A stretch of DNA of 20,785 nt from a virus. Of the stretch, positions 1 through 5,230 are shown one piece after another; positions within the stretch are counted from its first letter, which is position 1, and each line of letters starts with the position of its first letter. The DNA lies in the IMG/VR virus record IMGVR_UViG_3300044695_003912, positions 1-20,785 of that record. One strand, 5' to 3'. The notes beneath the pieces are model-generated. The model made no database searches and was not told the DNA's origin. It saw nothing but the letters and a program-made list of their open reading frames with translations. Position numbers and translations under genes: made by a program.

Positions 1-96
1 ATATGCAGAACCAAATTCGATGGTTAGTGTTGGCTCATATGCTGCTCCCATAATCTCTGGACAGAATAGAGTAAGGAACGGGTTCTTATTTCTCAT
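1..96 (-). CDS. Hypothetical protein, N-terminal fragment (cut by window edge)
   Basis: An open frame of 32 codons starts with ATG at 96 and runs off the left edge without a stop. The visible start reads MRNKNPFLTLFCPEIM. A GAGG-like ribosome site lies about 7 bases upstream of the ATG, and the start follows the stop of the previous leftward gene by one base, the same tight spacing as the rest of this operon. Too little is visible to assign a function. It is listed because reading frame, spacing and ribosome site agree. Confidence 0.6.
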   Translation of the reverse strand, partial: MRNKNPFLTLFCPEIMGAAYEPTLTIEFGSAY

Positions 97-97
97 C

Positions 98-544
98 TTA
101 AACCTCGCTCACAAGATTGCGCTTCGCTGCTGCTAGTGACAGGGCTTCGCGAAAATCTGCGGTAGGAGCACGGATACCGGATGGAAATTCATGTCTATAC
201 ATAACTAGCTTAGGAACTAGTAGTGTAACAGGCTTACGCTTCTTCTTACGGATCATGCGAACCTTCACAATGTCACCGACTGCATACGCAATAGGAGCAT
301 TGGATTTGTGCTCGAACTTAGCGAAGCACATGGTTCCGTGTGAGTTGATCCAGCCAGCATGGAAGGACTTGATCTTTCCGTGCTTTTGTACAGTCTTCAC
401 TGGCTTGGATGAGGTGGGAGTGTAGAGATCAATAAGCATTTTCGGTGCTTTCTGTAGCGCAATTGCTACCTTGGTGCGCTCTAATGGCGCTGGGTGGGTG
501 ATTATTTCTGTGCAGATTAAACTGAAAACTCTTCTGACTGCCAC
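98..544 (-). CDS. Hypothetical basic protein, early operon
   Basis: A 148-residue frame from a GTG start. The centre holds a short beta-rich stretch (about residues 60-95) followed by the basic run RKKKRKP near residue 100, so binding to nucleic acid is possible but not shown. The GTG start overlaps the end of the upstream 55-residue gene by 28 bases and has a weak ribosome site. An ATG at 439 would give a 113-residue protein and leave a 77-base gap; neither start is clearly better. A frame on the opposite strand (117-425) is open, but all neighbouring genes run leftward. No family is recognised. Confidence 0.6.
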   Translation of the reverse strand: MAVRRVFSLICTEIITHPAPLERTKVAIALQKAPKMLIDLYTPTSSKPVKTVQKHGKIKSFHAGWINSHGTMCFAKFEHKSNAPIAYAVGDIVKVRMIRKKKRKPVTLLVPKLVMYRHEFPSGIRAPTADFREALSLAAAKRNLVSEV

Positions 545-684
545 GATCCATCTAATGATACTAGAACGTAGGTCTTATATCCTGCATCAATAGCATTTAG
601 ACGTGCATAGTAACGAGTGGTGGCGAAGCTTCTTTCATCGAAGCGATTCTTGAACTCAGTGGGGGAGATGGTGTGTTCGTACAT
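517..684 (-). CDS. Hypothetical 55-residue protein
   Basis: A short gene starting MYEHTISPTEFKNRF and ending EEFSV. The ATG at 684 comes two bases after the stop of the preceding gene (TAA at 689-687) and has an AAAGG ribosome site six bases upstream, which makes it a credible gene despite its length. It fills what would otherwise be a gap in a packed operon. It has no membrane segment and no recognised motif. It overlaps the GTG-start version of the next gene by 28 bases. Confidence 0.65.
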   Translation of the reverse strand: MYEHTISPTEFKNRFDERSFATTRYYARLNAIDAGYKTYVLVSLDGSWQSEEFSV

Positions 685-686
685 GA

Positions 687-1136
687 TTAGCCTTTGGCTT
701 GGTGTGTCTTCTTGAATCGTGCATTATATGCACCAATAGCATCTTTATATAGTTCTACGTCTAATGGTAGCTTGGTATGTAGGTAATCTTTGAAGACATG
801 CCATTCCCTGCCTGTGGTTACATCGGTCACTGGCACTAACTCATATGGGACATATCCATTACTTCTGAGAACGGAAGAGATAGCCATGTAGTTACTCGAC
901 CATAGATCCTTCCATTCTTGCTCAACTACTTCACCATTTACGGCTACCTTGATAGATACTCTAATGGCACCTTGCGATAGTGTATCCCAATAATAGAATT
1001 CTACATATGGATAGGTGATTGCTATTAGGAATGTTCCTTTAGCTGTGTTGCGTAGTTTCGTATAAACTACGTCAGTTGGTGGGGTTAGTTCAAAGATAAG
1101 CTTTTTATCTTTGATTCCTATGAAGTTATGTAGCAT
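687..1136 (-). CDS. Hypothetical protein, 149 residues
   Basis: The frame is open as far as 1190, but the ATG at 1136 is chosen because GGAG lies seven bases upstream and the gene then overlaps the previous stop by only 11 bases. The protein starts MLHNFIGIKDKKLIFEL. Alternating hydrophobic stretches (residues about 35-55 and 58-70) suggest a beta-rich fold. The C-terminal third is charged and helical-looking. No catalytic motif or known family is recognised. It is the fourth gene from the left edge of the leftward operon and likely depends on the common promoter near 3870. Confidence 0.75.
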   Translation of the reverse strand: MLHNFIGIKDKKLIFELTPPTDVVYTKLRNTAKGTFLIAITYPYVEFYYWDTLSQGAIRVSIKVAVNGEVVEQEWKDLWSSNYMAISSVLRSNGYVPYELVPVTDVTTGREWHVFKDYLHTKLPLDVELYKDAIGAYNARFKKTHQAKG

Positions 1137-1443
1137 ATTCGTACTCCAGGTCAATGCCGTCATCGTAACAGAACCTAAATCCTTTGTCATCTAGGCGCTT
1201 CAGTTCGTGACGCTTAGGGAATTGTAAGAAACTACCTTCAGATGCATCTTTGCTAACGTGTAACTCTACACCAGTAGCTTTCTTGGCTACTATATACCTG
1301 TCTAAACCTATAAAGCTATTTTTAAGCTCGGTCCATTCACCATCTATCAAGGCACGAAAGCTGATTAGACGGATCAGCTTGTGCTTAGATAAGCACTTCC
1401 GTAGTTCGGACCTATGTAAACTATTCTTTCTATCTGCCTTCAT
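1126..1443 (-). CDS. Hypothetical protein, 105 residues
   Basis: The start is placed at ATG 1443 (MKADRKNSLHRSELRK), which overlaps the TGA of the upstream gene in an ATGA junction, a sign of translational coupling. An upstream ATG at 1476 in the same frame would overlap the previous gene by 37 bases and is less likely. The N-terminus is strongly basic. The rest alternates hydrophobic and polar residues, and the tail is acidic (DDGIDLEYEYAT). No known domain is recognised. Confidence 0.72.
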   Translation of the reverse strand: MKADRKNSLHRSELRKCLSKHKLIRLISFRALIDGEWTELKNSFIGLDRYIVAKKATGVELHVSKDASEGSFLQFPKRHELKRLDDKGFRFCYDDGIDLEYEYAT

Positions 1444-1628
1444 AGCTCGATTACCTTGTGAATGTGATAAGAGCAATCAGCAGCCTTTCGACAGGCGGAT
1501 AGAACTAGCTTCGCATCTTCTTCGGATTCGTACTCTAAGGCACCATGAAGATTTACAACCCACTCACCTTTTGGGTCGCGATAGAAGGTATCGTTTGAGT
1601 GTTCGTTAAATTGAATTATGAGGAACAT
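1440..1628 (-). CDS. Hypothetical small protein, 62 residues
   Basis: It starts MFLIIQFNEHSNDTFY and has GGAGG four bases before the ATG, one of the better ribosome sites in the operon. It overlaps the upstream gene by 13 bases and the downstream gene by four. A beta-hairpin-like start is followed by a helix rich in E, D, A and K (about residues 33-50). Function unknown; size and layout are typical of phage early proteins that may interact with the host. Confidence 0.72.
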   Translation of the reverse strand: MFLIIQFNEHSNDTFYRDPKGEWVVNLHGALEYESEEDAKLVLSACRKAADCSYHIHKVIEL

Positions 1629-1879
1629 GATACCTCCTCTACATGGCAGCTATCACGGTACTCTAGACACTCTTTATAGGTAGGATATTTAACTTCTAAA
1701 GCTAAAGACTTTGTATTAGAATAGTCTGCTTCTTTATAACGTGCCTGCATATCAGCAAAAAGAGCTTCGTTGATTTCTTTGCAGCGTTCTTCTGCGGCTT
1801 CTTTATCTAGGAAGAAATCAATAGTTGTAGAACTTTCATACTCTGTTCTTATTACAAGTAAATAGAGTGTTTTAGGCAT
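1616..1879 (-). CDS. Hypothetical small protein, 87 residues
   Basis: It starts MPKTLYLLVIRTEYESS with an AAAAGGA ribosome site six bases upstream of the ATG, located inside the end of the preceding 55-residue gene (8-base overlap). Predicted layout is a beta strand, an acidic and basic helix (about residues 25-50, rich in E, K and A), then a Tyr- and Cys-containing C-terminus. The beginning resembles the next small protein (MFLIIQFNEHSND) in length and hydrophobic pattern, so the two could be distant paralogues. No family is recognised. Confidence 0.72.
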   Translation of the reverse strand: MPKTLYLLVIRTEYESSTTIDFFLDKEAAEERCKEINEALFADMQARYKEADYSNTKSLALEVKYPTYKECLEYRDSCHVEEVSCSS

Positions 1880-2039
1880 ATCGTTTCCTTTTAGGAATAG
1901 AGTAGTCGTTCGATCCGCTTTTATTAAGTGGTGCTATTGTTACACCTTTATGGAAGGATTTTACGACTGGTTTGCTTGTTTGCTGGGCTAGAAGCTTTTC
2001 TGCGATTGCTTTATCTTCTGCTACGGATCGTTCATTCAT
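1872..2039 (-). CDS. Hypothetical basic 55-residue protein
   Basis: It starts MNERSVAEDKAIAEKLL and ends IPKRKRYA. The ATG at 2039 overlaps the TGA of the upstream gene (ATGA), and GAGG lies ten bases before the start. The stop overlaps the next gene by eight bases. The N-terminal third looks helical, the C-terminus is basic (KRKR). It is shorter than most gene-finder cut-offs, but overlaps on both sides match the operon pattern. Function unknown. Confidence 0.68.
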   Translation of the reverse strand: MNERSVAEDKAIAEKLLAQQTSKPVVKSFHKGVTIAPLNKSGSNDYSIPKRKRYA

Positions 2040-2317
2040 AGTTTAGTTACCTCAATCTTGTGGGTGTCCCTGTTTAAACCGCGACCGTAGATCGTGCCAA
2101 TATAGTGCCACGTCTCTCCTTCTTCTGGTTCAGCGAAGCAGGAATCATCTGTCCATCTATTAGCTGTCTCAAGACTGATTAAGCGGAAGGTTTTCCTGGA
2201 AGTCTGTACTACTATGTGTGTTTCTATATCACCATTAGCATAGTGTAACTCCCATATCTGTCCGTTAGTGATTGTACGGGAGTCTGGGGCGAGTTCTTCA
2301 AAATTTTCTTCACTCAT
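2036..2317 (-). CDS. Small protein with a GQ-[VI]-W module
   Basis: A 93-residue protein. From residue 15 it reads TITNGQIWELHYANGD, then VVQTSRKTFRLISLE. This pattern (Gly-Gln-hydrophobic-aromatic, a turn with Gly, a V-rich strand, then K-x-F and a further strand) recurs twice in the neighbouring 213-residue protein, so the three copies look like one small beta-barrel-like module (SH3-like by inference only). The ATG overlaps the upstream TGA (ATGA) and has no strong ribosome site, so translation is probably coupled. A role as a peptide- or nucleic-acid-binding adaptor is possible but unsupported. Confidence 0.72.
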   Translation of the reverse strand: MSEENFEELAPDSRTITNGQIWELHYANGDIETHIVVQTSRKTFRLISLETANRWTDDSCFAEPEEGETWHYIGTIYGRGLNRDTHKIEVTKL

Positions 2318-2955
2318 TTGTCACTCACGAAGATAAAGTCGTTATCATGTCCATCGAAATCCTTATCTCCGGCGTATGTAGCAAATGAGTCCATATTTAC
2401 TAGTACGAATTTAAATCCTACTGCAACAACCTTATACATACTGCCCAGTTCGCGATGTTTCCACACCTGTCCGTGCTTCAATGACGGACGGTCTTCTACC
2501 TTTACTTCTTTATGATCAGTGACGTAGACATTGAACGTCTTGAGATTACGGTGATACTGTACTTCAATGTTATTTTTTAATACGGAAGTAACTTCTCGTG
2601 GACCATGCTCACTGATACAATCAAAACATTCTTTAATGGTGTTGTAGAATTCTTCTGTTTCTTTACGTGTCATTACAAACCATGCTGAATATAATGCAGT
2701 GTGGTCTTGTGCTTTCCACTTGTTGTATGCGTTCTTGAAGTCGTTGGACATGGTTTGTTCTTTCTTTAGAGTTGTGCAGAGTTTTAGTCCGCTGTTTATG
2801 AAGTCGTCTATACTAAAGTTTTTTGGACCACAACATTTATCTTTATATGTAAAAGTGAATATTTTGGACTCCGTTATAAGACATACAAGATACTCTTCAC
2901 CAGTAGGACCTTTATACACCTGTCCTGATTTAATTTCTTCTGGAATGTAGATCAT
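2314..2955 (-). CDS. Protein with two GQ-V-[WY] modules flanking a helical middle
   Basis: A 213-residue protein with an apparent duplicated module. Residues 8-40 contain SGQVYKGPTGEEYLV followed by ESKIFTF. Residues 159-187 contain LKHGQVWKHRELGSMYKVV followed by GFKFVLV. The middle (about 70-125) looks helical and charged. An in-frame ATG at residue 69 (position 2751) with a weak AAAG-rich upstream stretch could start a separate 145-residue product, so this may be a fusion of two originally separate genes. The start at 2955 overlaps the deaminase-like gene stop in an ATGA junction. Function unknown. Confidence 0.75.
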   Translation of the reverse strand: MIYIPEEIKSGQVYKGPTGEEYLVCLITESKIFTFTYKDKCCGPKNFSIDDFINSGLKLCTTLKKEQTMSNDFKNAYNKWKAQDHTALYSAWFVMTRKETEEFYNTIKECFDCISEHGPREVTSVLKNNIEVQYHRNLKTFNVYVTDHKEVKVEDRPSLKHGQVWKHRELGSMYKVVAVGFKFVLVNMDSFATYAGDKDFDGHDNDFIFVSDK

Positions 2956-3332
2956 AGATGTATCGTTTCTGGACCGTAGTCCGTGTAGTTAGTGGTATAG
3001 ATGACTTTTCCGCACCCGATGGCACGGAGGAATTTCTGGCACTTTACACATGGCTTCGCTAGTGCGATTGTGTAGTCTATATGTAATCTCACATTAACCA
3101 TGTACCAATAGCGGTACTCTCTTAATTCTTTTGCACGGCGATATGCGTGCCATTCGCTATGGATAGTTCCTCTGTCGCGATAGATAGGCGGAGGATCATC
3201 ATGGCGATGATTCCATCCATGAGCGATGATATTATCATCTTGAACCACGAATGACACGTGTCTGAATTGCGTGAAATCGTGATGCTTAGAGCGGGAGATT
3301 AGTTCCGCTGCTTTACGGATGAATTTGTTCAT
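2952..3332 (-). CDS. CMP/dCMP deaminase-like zinc protein
   Basis: A 126-residue protein with the signature of the cytidine/deoxycytidylate deaminase superfamily: H58-S59-E60 (the zinc-binding His and proton-shuttling Glu of the usual H-x-E motif) and P94-C95-x-x-C98 (the two zinc Cys). These enzymes hydrolyse the cytosine amino group; the phage dCMP form supplies dUMP for thymidylate synthesis. The protein is shorter than typical phage dCMP deaminases and has Ser instead of Ala in the HxE motif. It also carries a HNHRHDDPPP stretch before the motif, as in enzymes that act on free nucleotides. The substrate cannot be decided from sequence. It is coupled by ATGA overlaps on both sides. Confidence 0.8.
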   Translation of the reverse strand: MNKFIRKAAELISRSKHHDFTQFRHVSFVVQDDNIIAHGWNHRHDDPPPIYRDRGTIHSEWHAYRRAKELREYRYWYMVNVRLHIDYTIALAKPCVKCQKFLRAIGCGKVIYTTNYTDYGPETIHL

Positions 3333-3496
3333 TCTGTGCGTGTCACAGAAATCTCTGGCGTCTTATATGTACGGATGGCTTCTTCGTACGATTTCTTACC
3401 GATATACTTAGAATATTCTTCTGCTGCTATCAATGCTGCCATGAACAGTGATAGAAGTGCTAGAGAATAGAGGATCTTTTCTGTGCGTGTGAACAT
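3329..3496 (-). CDS. Small single-pass membrane protein
   Basis: A 55-residue gene starting MFTRTEKILYSLALLSLF. One hydrophobic segment (about residues 8-25, rich in L and A) is followed by a charged, helical C-terminus. The positively charged N-terminus suggests the tail faces the periplasm, although orientation is only inferred. The TGA overlaps the deaminase-like start in an ATGA junction. The ribosome site is an A-rich GAAAG. It could be an inner-membrane effector acting early in infection; no family is recognised. Confidence 0.7.
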   Translation of the reverse strand: MFTRTEKILYSLALLSLFMAALIAAEEYSKYIGKKSYEEAIRTYKTPEISVTRTE

Positions 3497-3525
3497 GGTT
3501 TCTTTCTAATGGTTTCTTTGTGTGT

Positions 3526-3843
3526 TCATGGGCTTAGTCTGGCTATAGCTAATAGGTTATGTAGATCTGCACGAAGAATAATGTACATATCTTTTAGAGC
3601 GGTATTTATCTCATGCTCAATCAATACATCCAATCTATTTTCTACACCTACCAAAAACGGAGCACACCTTTTCTGTTTTAGCTTATTTTTCATACGTACA
3701 CCAGTTGTAAGTGTGGATAGAAAATATCCATTTTTGAGTGAGGCTGTGATTACTGTGTCACAGATTTCATTATCTGGATTGTTAGGTAGAGGGAAGTTTG
3801 TTAGAATACACTGTAGGATGTTCTTAGCGGAAGGTGTTGTCAT
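3526..3843 (-). CDS. Hypothetical protein, first gene of the leftward operon
   Basis: A 105-residue protein starting MTTPSAKNILQCILTNF. It has the best ribosome site of the operon, AGGAG eight bases before the ATG, and a promoter-like element immediately upstream (3863-3889). It is followed by a 29-base gap and then the small membrane protein. The C-terminal half is predicted helical (RLDVLIEHEINTALKDMYII). A frame on the opposite strand (3509-3910) is judged a shadow because it has no ribosome site. Promoter-proximal position suggests early, strong expression. Function unknown. Confidence 0.72.
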   Translation of the reverse strand: MTTPSAKNILQCILTNFPLPNNPDNEICDTVITASLKNGYFLSTLTTGVRMKNKLKQKRCAPFLVGVENRLDVLIEHEINTALKDMYIILRADLHNLLAIARLSP

Positions 3844-3862
3844 TTTAATGCTCCTGTTTAGT

Positions 3863-3889
3863 ATTATACTACTGATTATTGGTCGTCAA
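3863..3889 (-). promoter_or_regulatory. Promoter-like element of leftward early operon
   Basis: On the minus strand, TTGACG (3889-3884) and TATAAT (3868-3863) are separated by 15 bases. The -10 hexamer is perfect and the -35 matches five of six of the sigma-70 consensus. The spacer is two bases shorter than the usual 17. Predicted transcription would begin near 3856, leaving a short leader with AGGAG before the first gene. Assignment is by sequence only. Confidence 0.65.
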
Positions 3890-3926
3890 TATAAAATTTT
3901 ATCTGACTGAAGTAAATTACAAATTA

Positions 3927-4077
3927 TTTCGCTTTAACGTCTTTATACCTTCAAATACCGCAAAACTAGATATTTATGTGTGTCTAGGATACCATGTGTC
4001 TTTTCTAGTACGTTTGTTGGGTCGTATTGTACTAGGAGTGTGATTTATTGCCCGAATTTTTAAATTAATTCAAGAAT
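3927..4077. repeat. Tandem direct repeat, copy 1 (about 151 bp)
   Basis: It begins TTTCGCTTTAAC and ends TTAATTCAAGAAT, matching copy 2 (4084-4224) along its whole length apart from scattered substitutions and one 10-base insertion near 3949. Internal dyads: CTAGA...TCTAG around a TATGTGTG-containing loop, then CTAGTAC (4004-4011 region)...GTACTAG (4029-4035 region), then an AT-rich palindromic block GAATTTTTAAATTAATTC. No coding frame is supported. It could be a replication-origin iteron, a regulatory site or a structured RNA. Confidence 0.85.
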
Positions 4078-4083
4078 TGATTC

Positions 4084-4224
4084 TTTCGCTTTAACATCTT
4101 TATACCGCAAAACTAGATTTTTATGTGTGTCTAGTATGCTTTGTGTCTTTTCTAGTATGATTAAGGGTCTACAATGTACTAGCAATGAGATTTATTGCCC
4201 GAATTTTTAAATTAATTCAAGAAT
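4084..4224. repeat. Tandem direct repeat, copy 2 (about 141 bp)
   Basis: Second copy of the unit at 3927-4077, six bases after it. It keeps both internal dyads. In the second dyad, CTAGTAT replaces CTAGTAC opposite an unchanged GTACTAG, which would still pair as a U-G wobble in RNA. The end block (TTTATTGCCCGAATTTTT, then AAATTAATTCAAGAAT) is identical between copies, so this part is under the strongest constraint or was duplicated most recently. Confidence 0.85.
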
Positions 4225-4239
4225 AAATAAATCGTCGAT

Positions 4240-4291
4240 AAGCCCCTAATAGTGTGACTTTTTGAGCTTTTTGAACTAGGAATAGGGGTTT
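4240..4291. other. Inverted repeat AAGCCCCTA / TAGGGGTTT
   Basis: Arms at 4240-4248 and 4283-4291 pair over nine positions with one G-T wobble around a 34-base T-rich loop. No clear run of T follows on either strand, so it is not a convincing terminator. The surrounding non-coding stretch (4225-4400) also holds a direct repeat of GGTTGCAT at 4311-4326. No gene is supported here. Confidence 0.4.
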
Positions 4292-4397
4292 AGAGGGGTA
4301 ATTGTAACAGGGTTGCATGGTTGCATGGTTCCTGTTTTGCTATTTGTCGTTCTGATTGGGTAAGGTAACTAAATTATATTGAGAAATCGCTATACCC

Positions 4398-4470
4398 CCC
4401 TCTCTACATACCCATATATACAAAAAAATATGTAAAATAATTTTGCTTATATACTATATATGAGAGAGAT
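4398..4470. other. AT-rich block flanked by CCCTCTCT and GAGAGAG
   Basis: A run of about 60 bases made almost entirely of A and T (CATATATA at 4413-4420, A-runs, TATATATG at 4455-4462) is bordered by a pyrimidine tract ending near 4405 and GAGAGA at 4462-4467. CATATATA and TATATATG form an 8-bp inverted repeat. Such a block next to tandem repeats is the usual look of a DNA-unwinding element, but no replication protein gene or known iteron confirms an origin. Confidence 0.35.
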
Positions 4471-4570
4471 TCGACAGACTATACAACTTCTATATTCAAT
4501 TTAATAAGCCTTCTGGACGAAAACCGCCACTATCAAAACAGCCTTCCATTCCATACCCCATGCTACAATG

Positions 4571-4681
4571 ACACCATGAACCATGTAACAAAGCCTAATC
4601 AATTCCTTCCACTACGGCACATGGCCCTAAAAGTGTTAGAAGGGAAAGGTTGAGGCTACAATGTTACATGGTTCATGGTGT
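4571..4681. repeat. Perfect 20-bp inverted repeat in non-coding DNA
   Basis: ACACCATGAACCATGTAACA (4571-4590) is the exact reverse complement of 4662-4681, with 71 bases between. Both arms are preceded by GCTACAATG-type words (4562 and 4655), so direct and inverted repetition overlap. A related CCATGAACC follows at 4693. The loop holds no supported gene. It could be a large hairpin, a pair of protein-binding sites that loop DNA, or the ends of a small non-autonomous element; no target duplication was recognised. Confidence 0.75.
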
Positions 4682-4817
4682 AAAAGTACATTCCATGAAC
4701 CACGATTATACCAATTAAGGACACAAAGGTCCTGATTTACCAGCCAGACCATTCCCATGGTCTCATCGGCCCGTGGCGGCCATTTTTCTCCCGATCCACG
4801 GACCTTGATACCGGGGT

Positions 4818-4842
4818 GGACTCCCAATGCATCGGGGAGTCC
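4818..4842. other. Hairpin GGACTCCC / GGGAGTCC
   Basis: An 8-bp perfect stem (4818-4825 with 4835-4842) around a nine-base loop, in a locally GC-rich stretch just past the stop of the leftward gene that ends at 4867. No T-run follows on the minus strand, so it is at best a weak or factor-dependent terminator or an RNA-stabilising 3' hairpin. Confidence 0.4.
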
Positions 4843-4866
4843 TTGAGGCTGAATCTGCCTTGTTTT

Positions 4867-5073
4867 CTAGGTCATCTTCGCACGGAAGAATGAGACAACG
4901 CAGATAGAATCATCAACCAATTCAACAATCCAATCATCTGTGAGACTATTAACAAACTGATTATAAGAAACCATGAACATATAACCTTTTACAACAATCA
5001 TGAAACTAGGATCAGACTGTACCGCTACAAGGTTGTCCAATTCTGATTTAGTCTTGATGAGAGTAGTACCCAT
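4867..5073 (-). CDS. Hypothetical protein, 68 residues, with structured leader
   Basis: It starts MGTTLIKTKSELDNLV. GGAG lies about seven bases before the ATG, a strong ribosome site, which is the main reason to accept this isolated gene. The protein is mostly beta-strand-like with alternating hydrophobic residues (FMIVVKGYMFMVS, then WIVELVDDSICVVSFF). Size and acidic/hydrophobic pattern recall small phage inhibitors or immunity proteins, but nothing specific is recognised. It stands alone in a hairpin-rich region, and its upstream 150 bases can fold into several stems, so post-transcriptional control is plausible. Confidence 0.65.
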   Translation of the reverse strand: MGTTLIKTKSELDNLVAVQSDPSFMIVVKGYMFMVSYNQFVNSLTDDWIVELVDDSICVVSFFRAKMT

Positions 5074-5095
5074 GATTTTCTCCAGAAACGATGTT

Positions 5096-5212
5096 ACCCT
5101 GGACCGGACTGGCCCAGGGTGATTAGGTCACAGGATGATCCTGTGGTAAAACAACGTGTCACACTGTTAAGGCATAACAATGTGACATGGCACGTTGAAC
5201 CATGTCACATTG
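5096..5212 (-). promoter_or_regulatory. Hairpin cluster, possible structured leader of the 68-residue gene
   Basis: Three structures lie upstream of the gene starting at 5073. ACCCTGG/CCAGGGT pairs at 5096-5102 with 5114-5120. CACAGGAT/ATCCTGTG pairs at 5129-5136 with 5138-5145 around one central base, so it fits a protein-binding palindrome better than an RNA hairpin. A third segment folds in two mutually exclusive ways: 5157-5169 with 5175-5187, or a perfect 13-bp stem of 5178-5190 with 5200-5212. The strand is assigned only from the position before a leftward gene. Confidence 0.5.
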
Positions 5213-5230
5213 AACCTACGGACTTATGCA

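Noticed and set aside
117-425. 102-codon open frame on the plus strand
   Set aside because: It lies antisense to a leftward gene in a leftward operon and has no ribosome site.
3509-3910. 133-codon open frame on the plus strand
   Set aside because: No ribosome site, and it covers the promoter and ribosome site of the leftward gene starting at 3843.
3927-4224. Possible CRISPR array
   Set aside because: Only two long, imperfect repeats that abut each other, without spacers.
4485-4500. GATTCGAC, a T-arm-like word suggesting a tRNA
   Set aside because: No acceptor stem or anticodon arm could be paired around it. No other tRNA-like cloverleaf was found.
4573-4653. Short plus-strand frame starting MNHVTKPNQFL
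   Set aside because: No ribosome site; the frame begins within the inverted repeat and is only about 25 codons long.
4571-4681. Possible insertion sequence ends
   Set aside because: No transposase frame between the arms and no flanking target duplication was seen; kept only as an inverted repeat.
4636-4827. 63-codon minus-strand frame
   Set aside because: TTG start without a ribosome site, overlapping the hairpin and the inverted-repeat arm; protein looks random.
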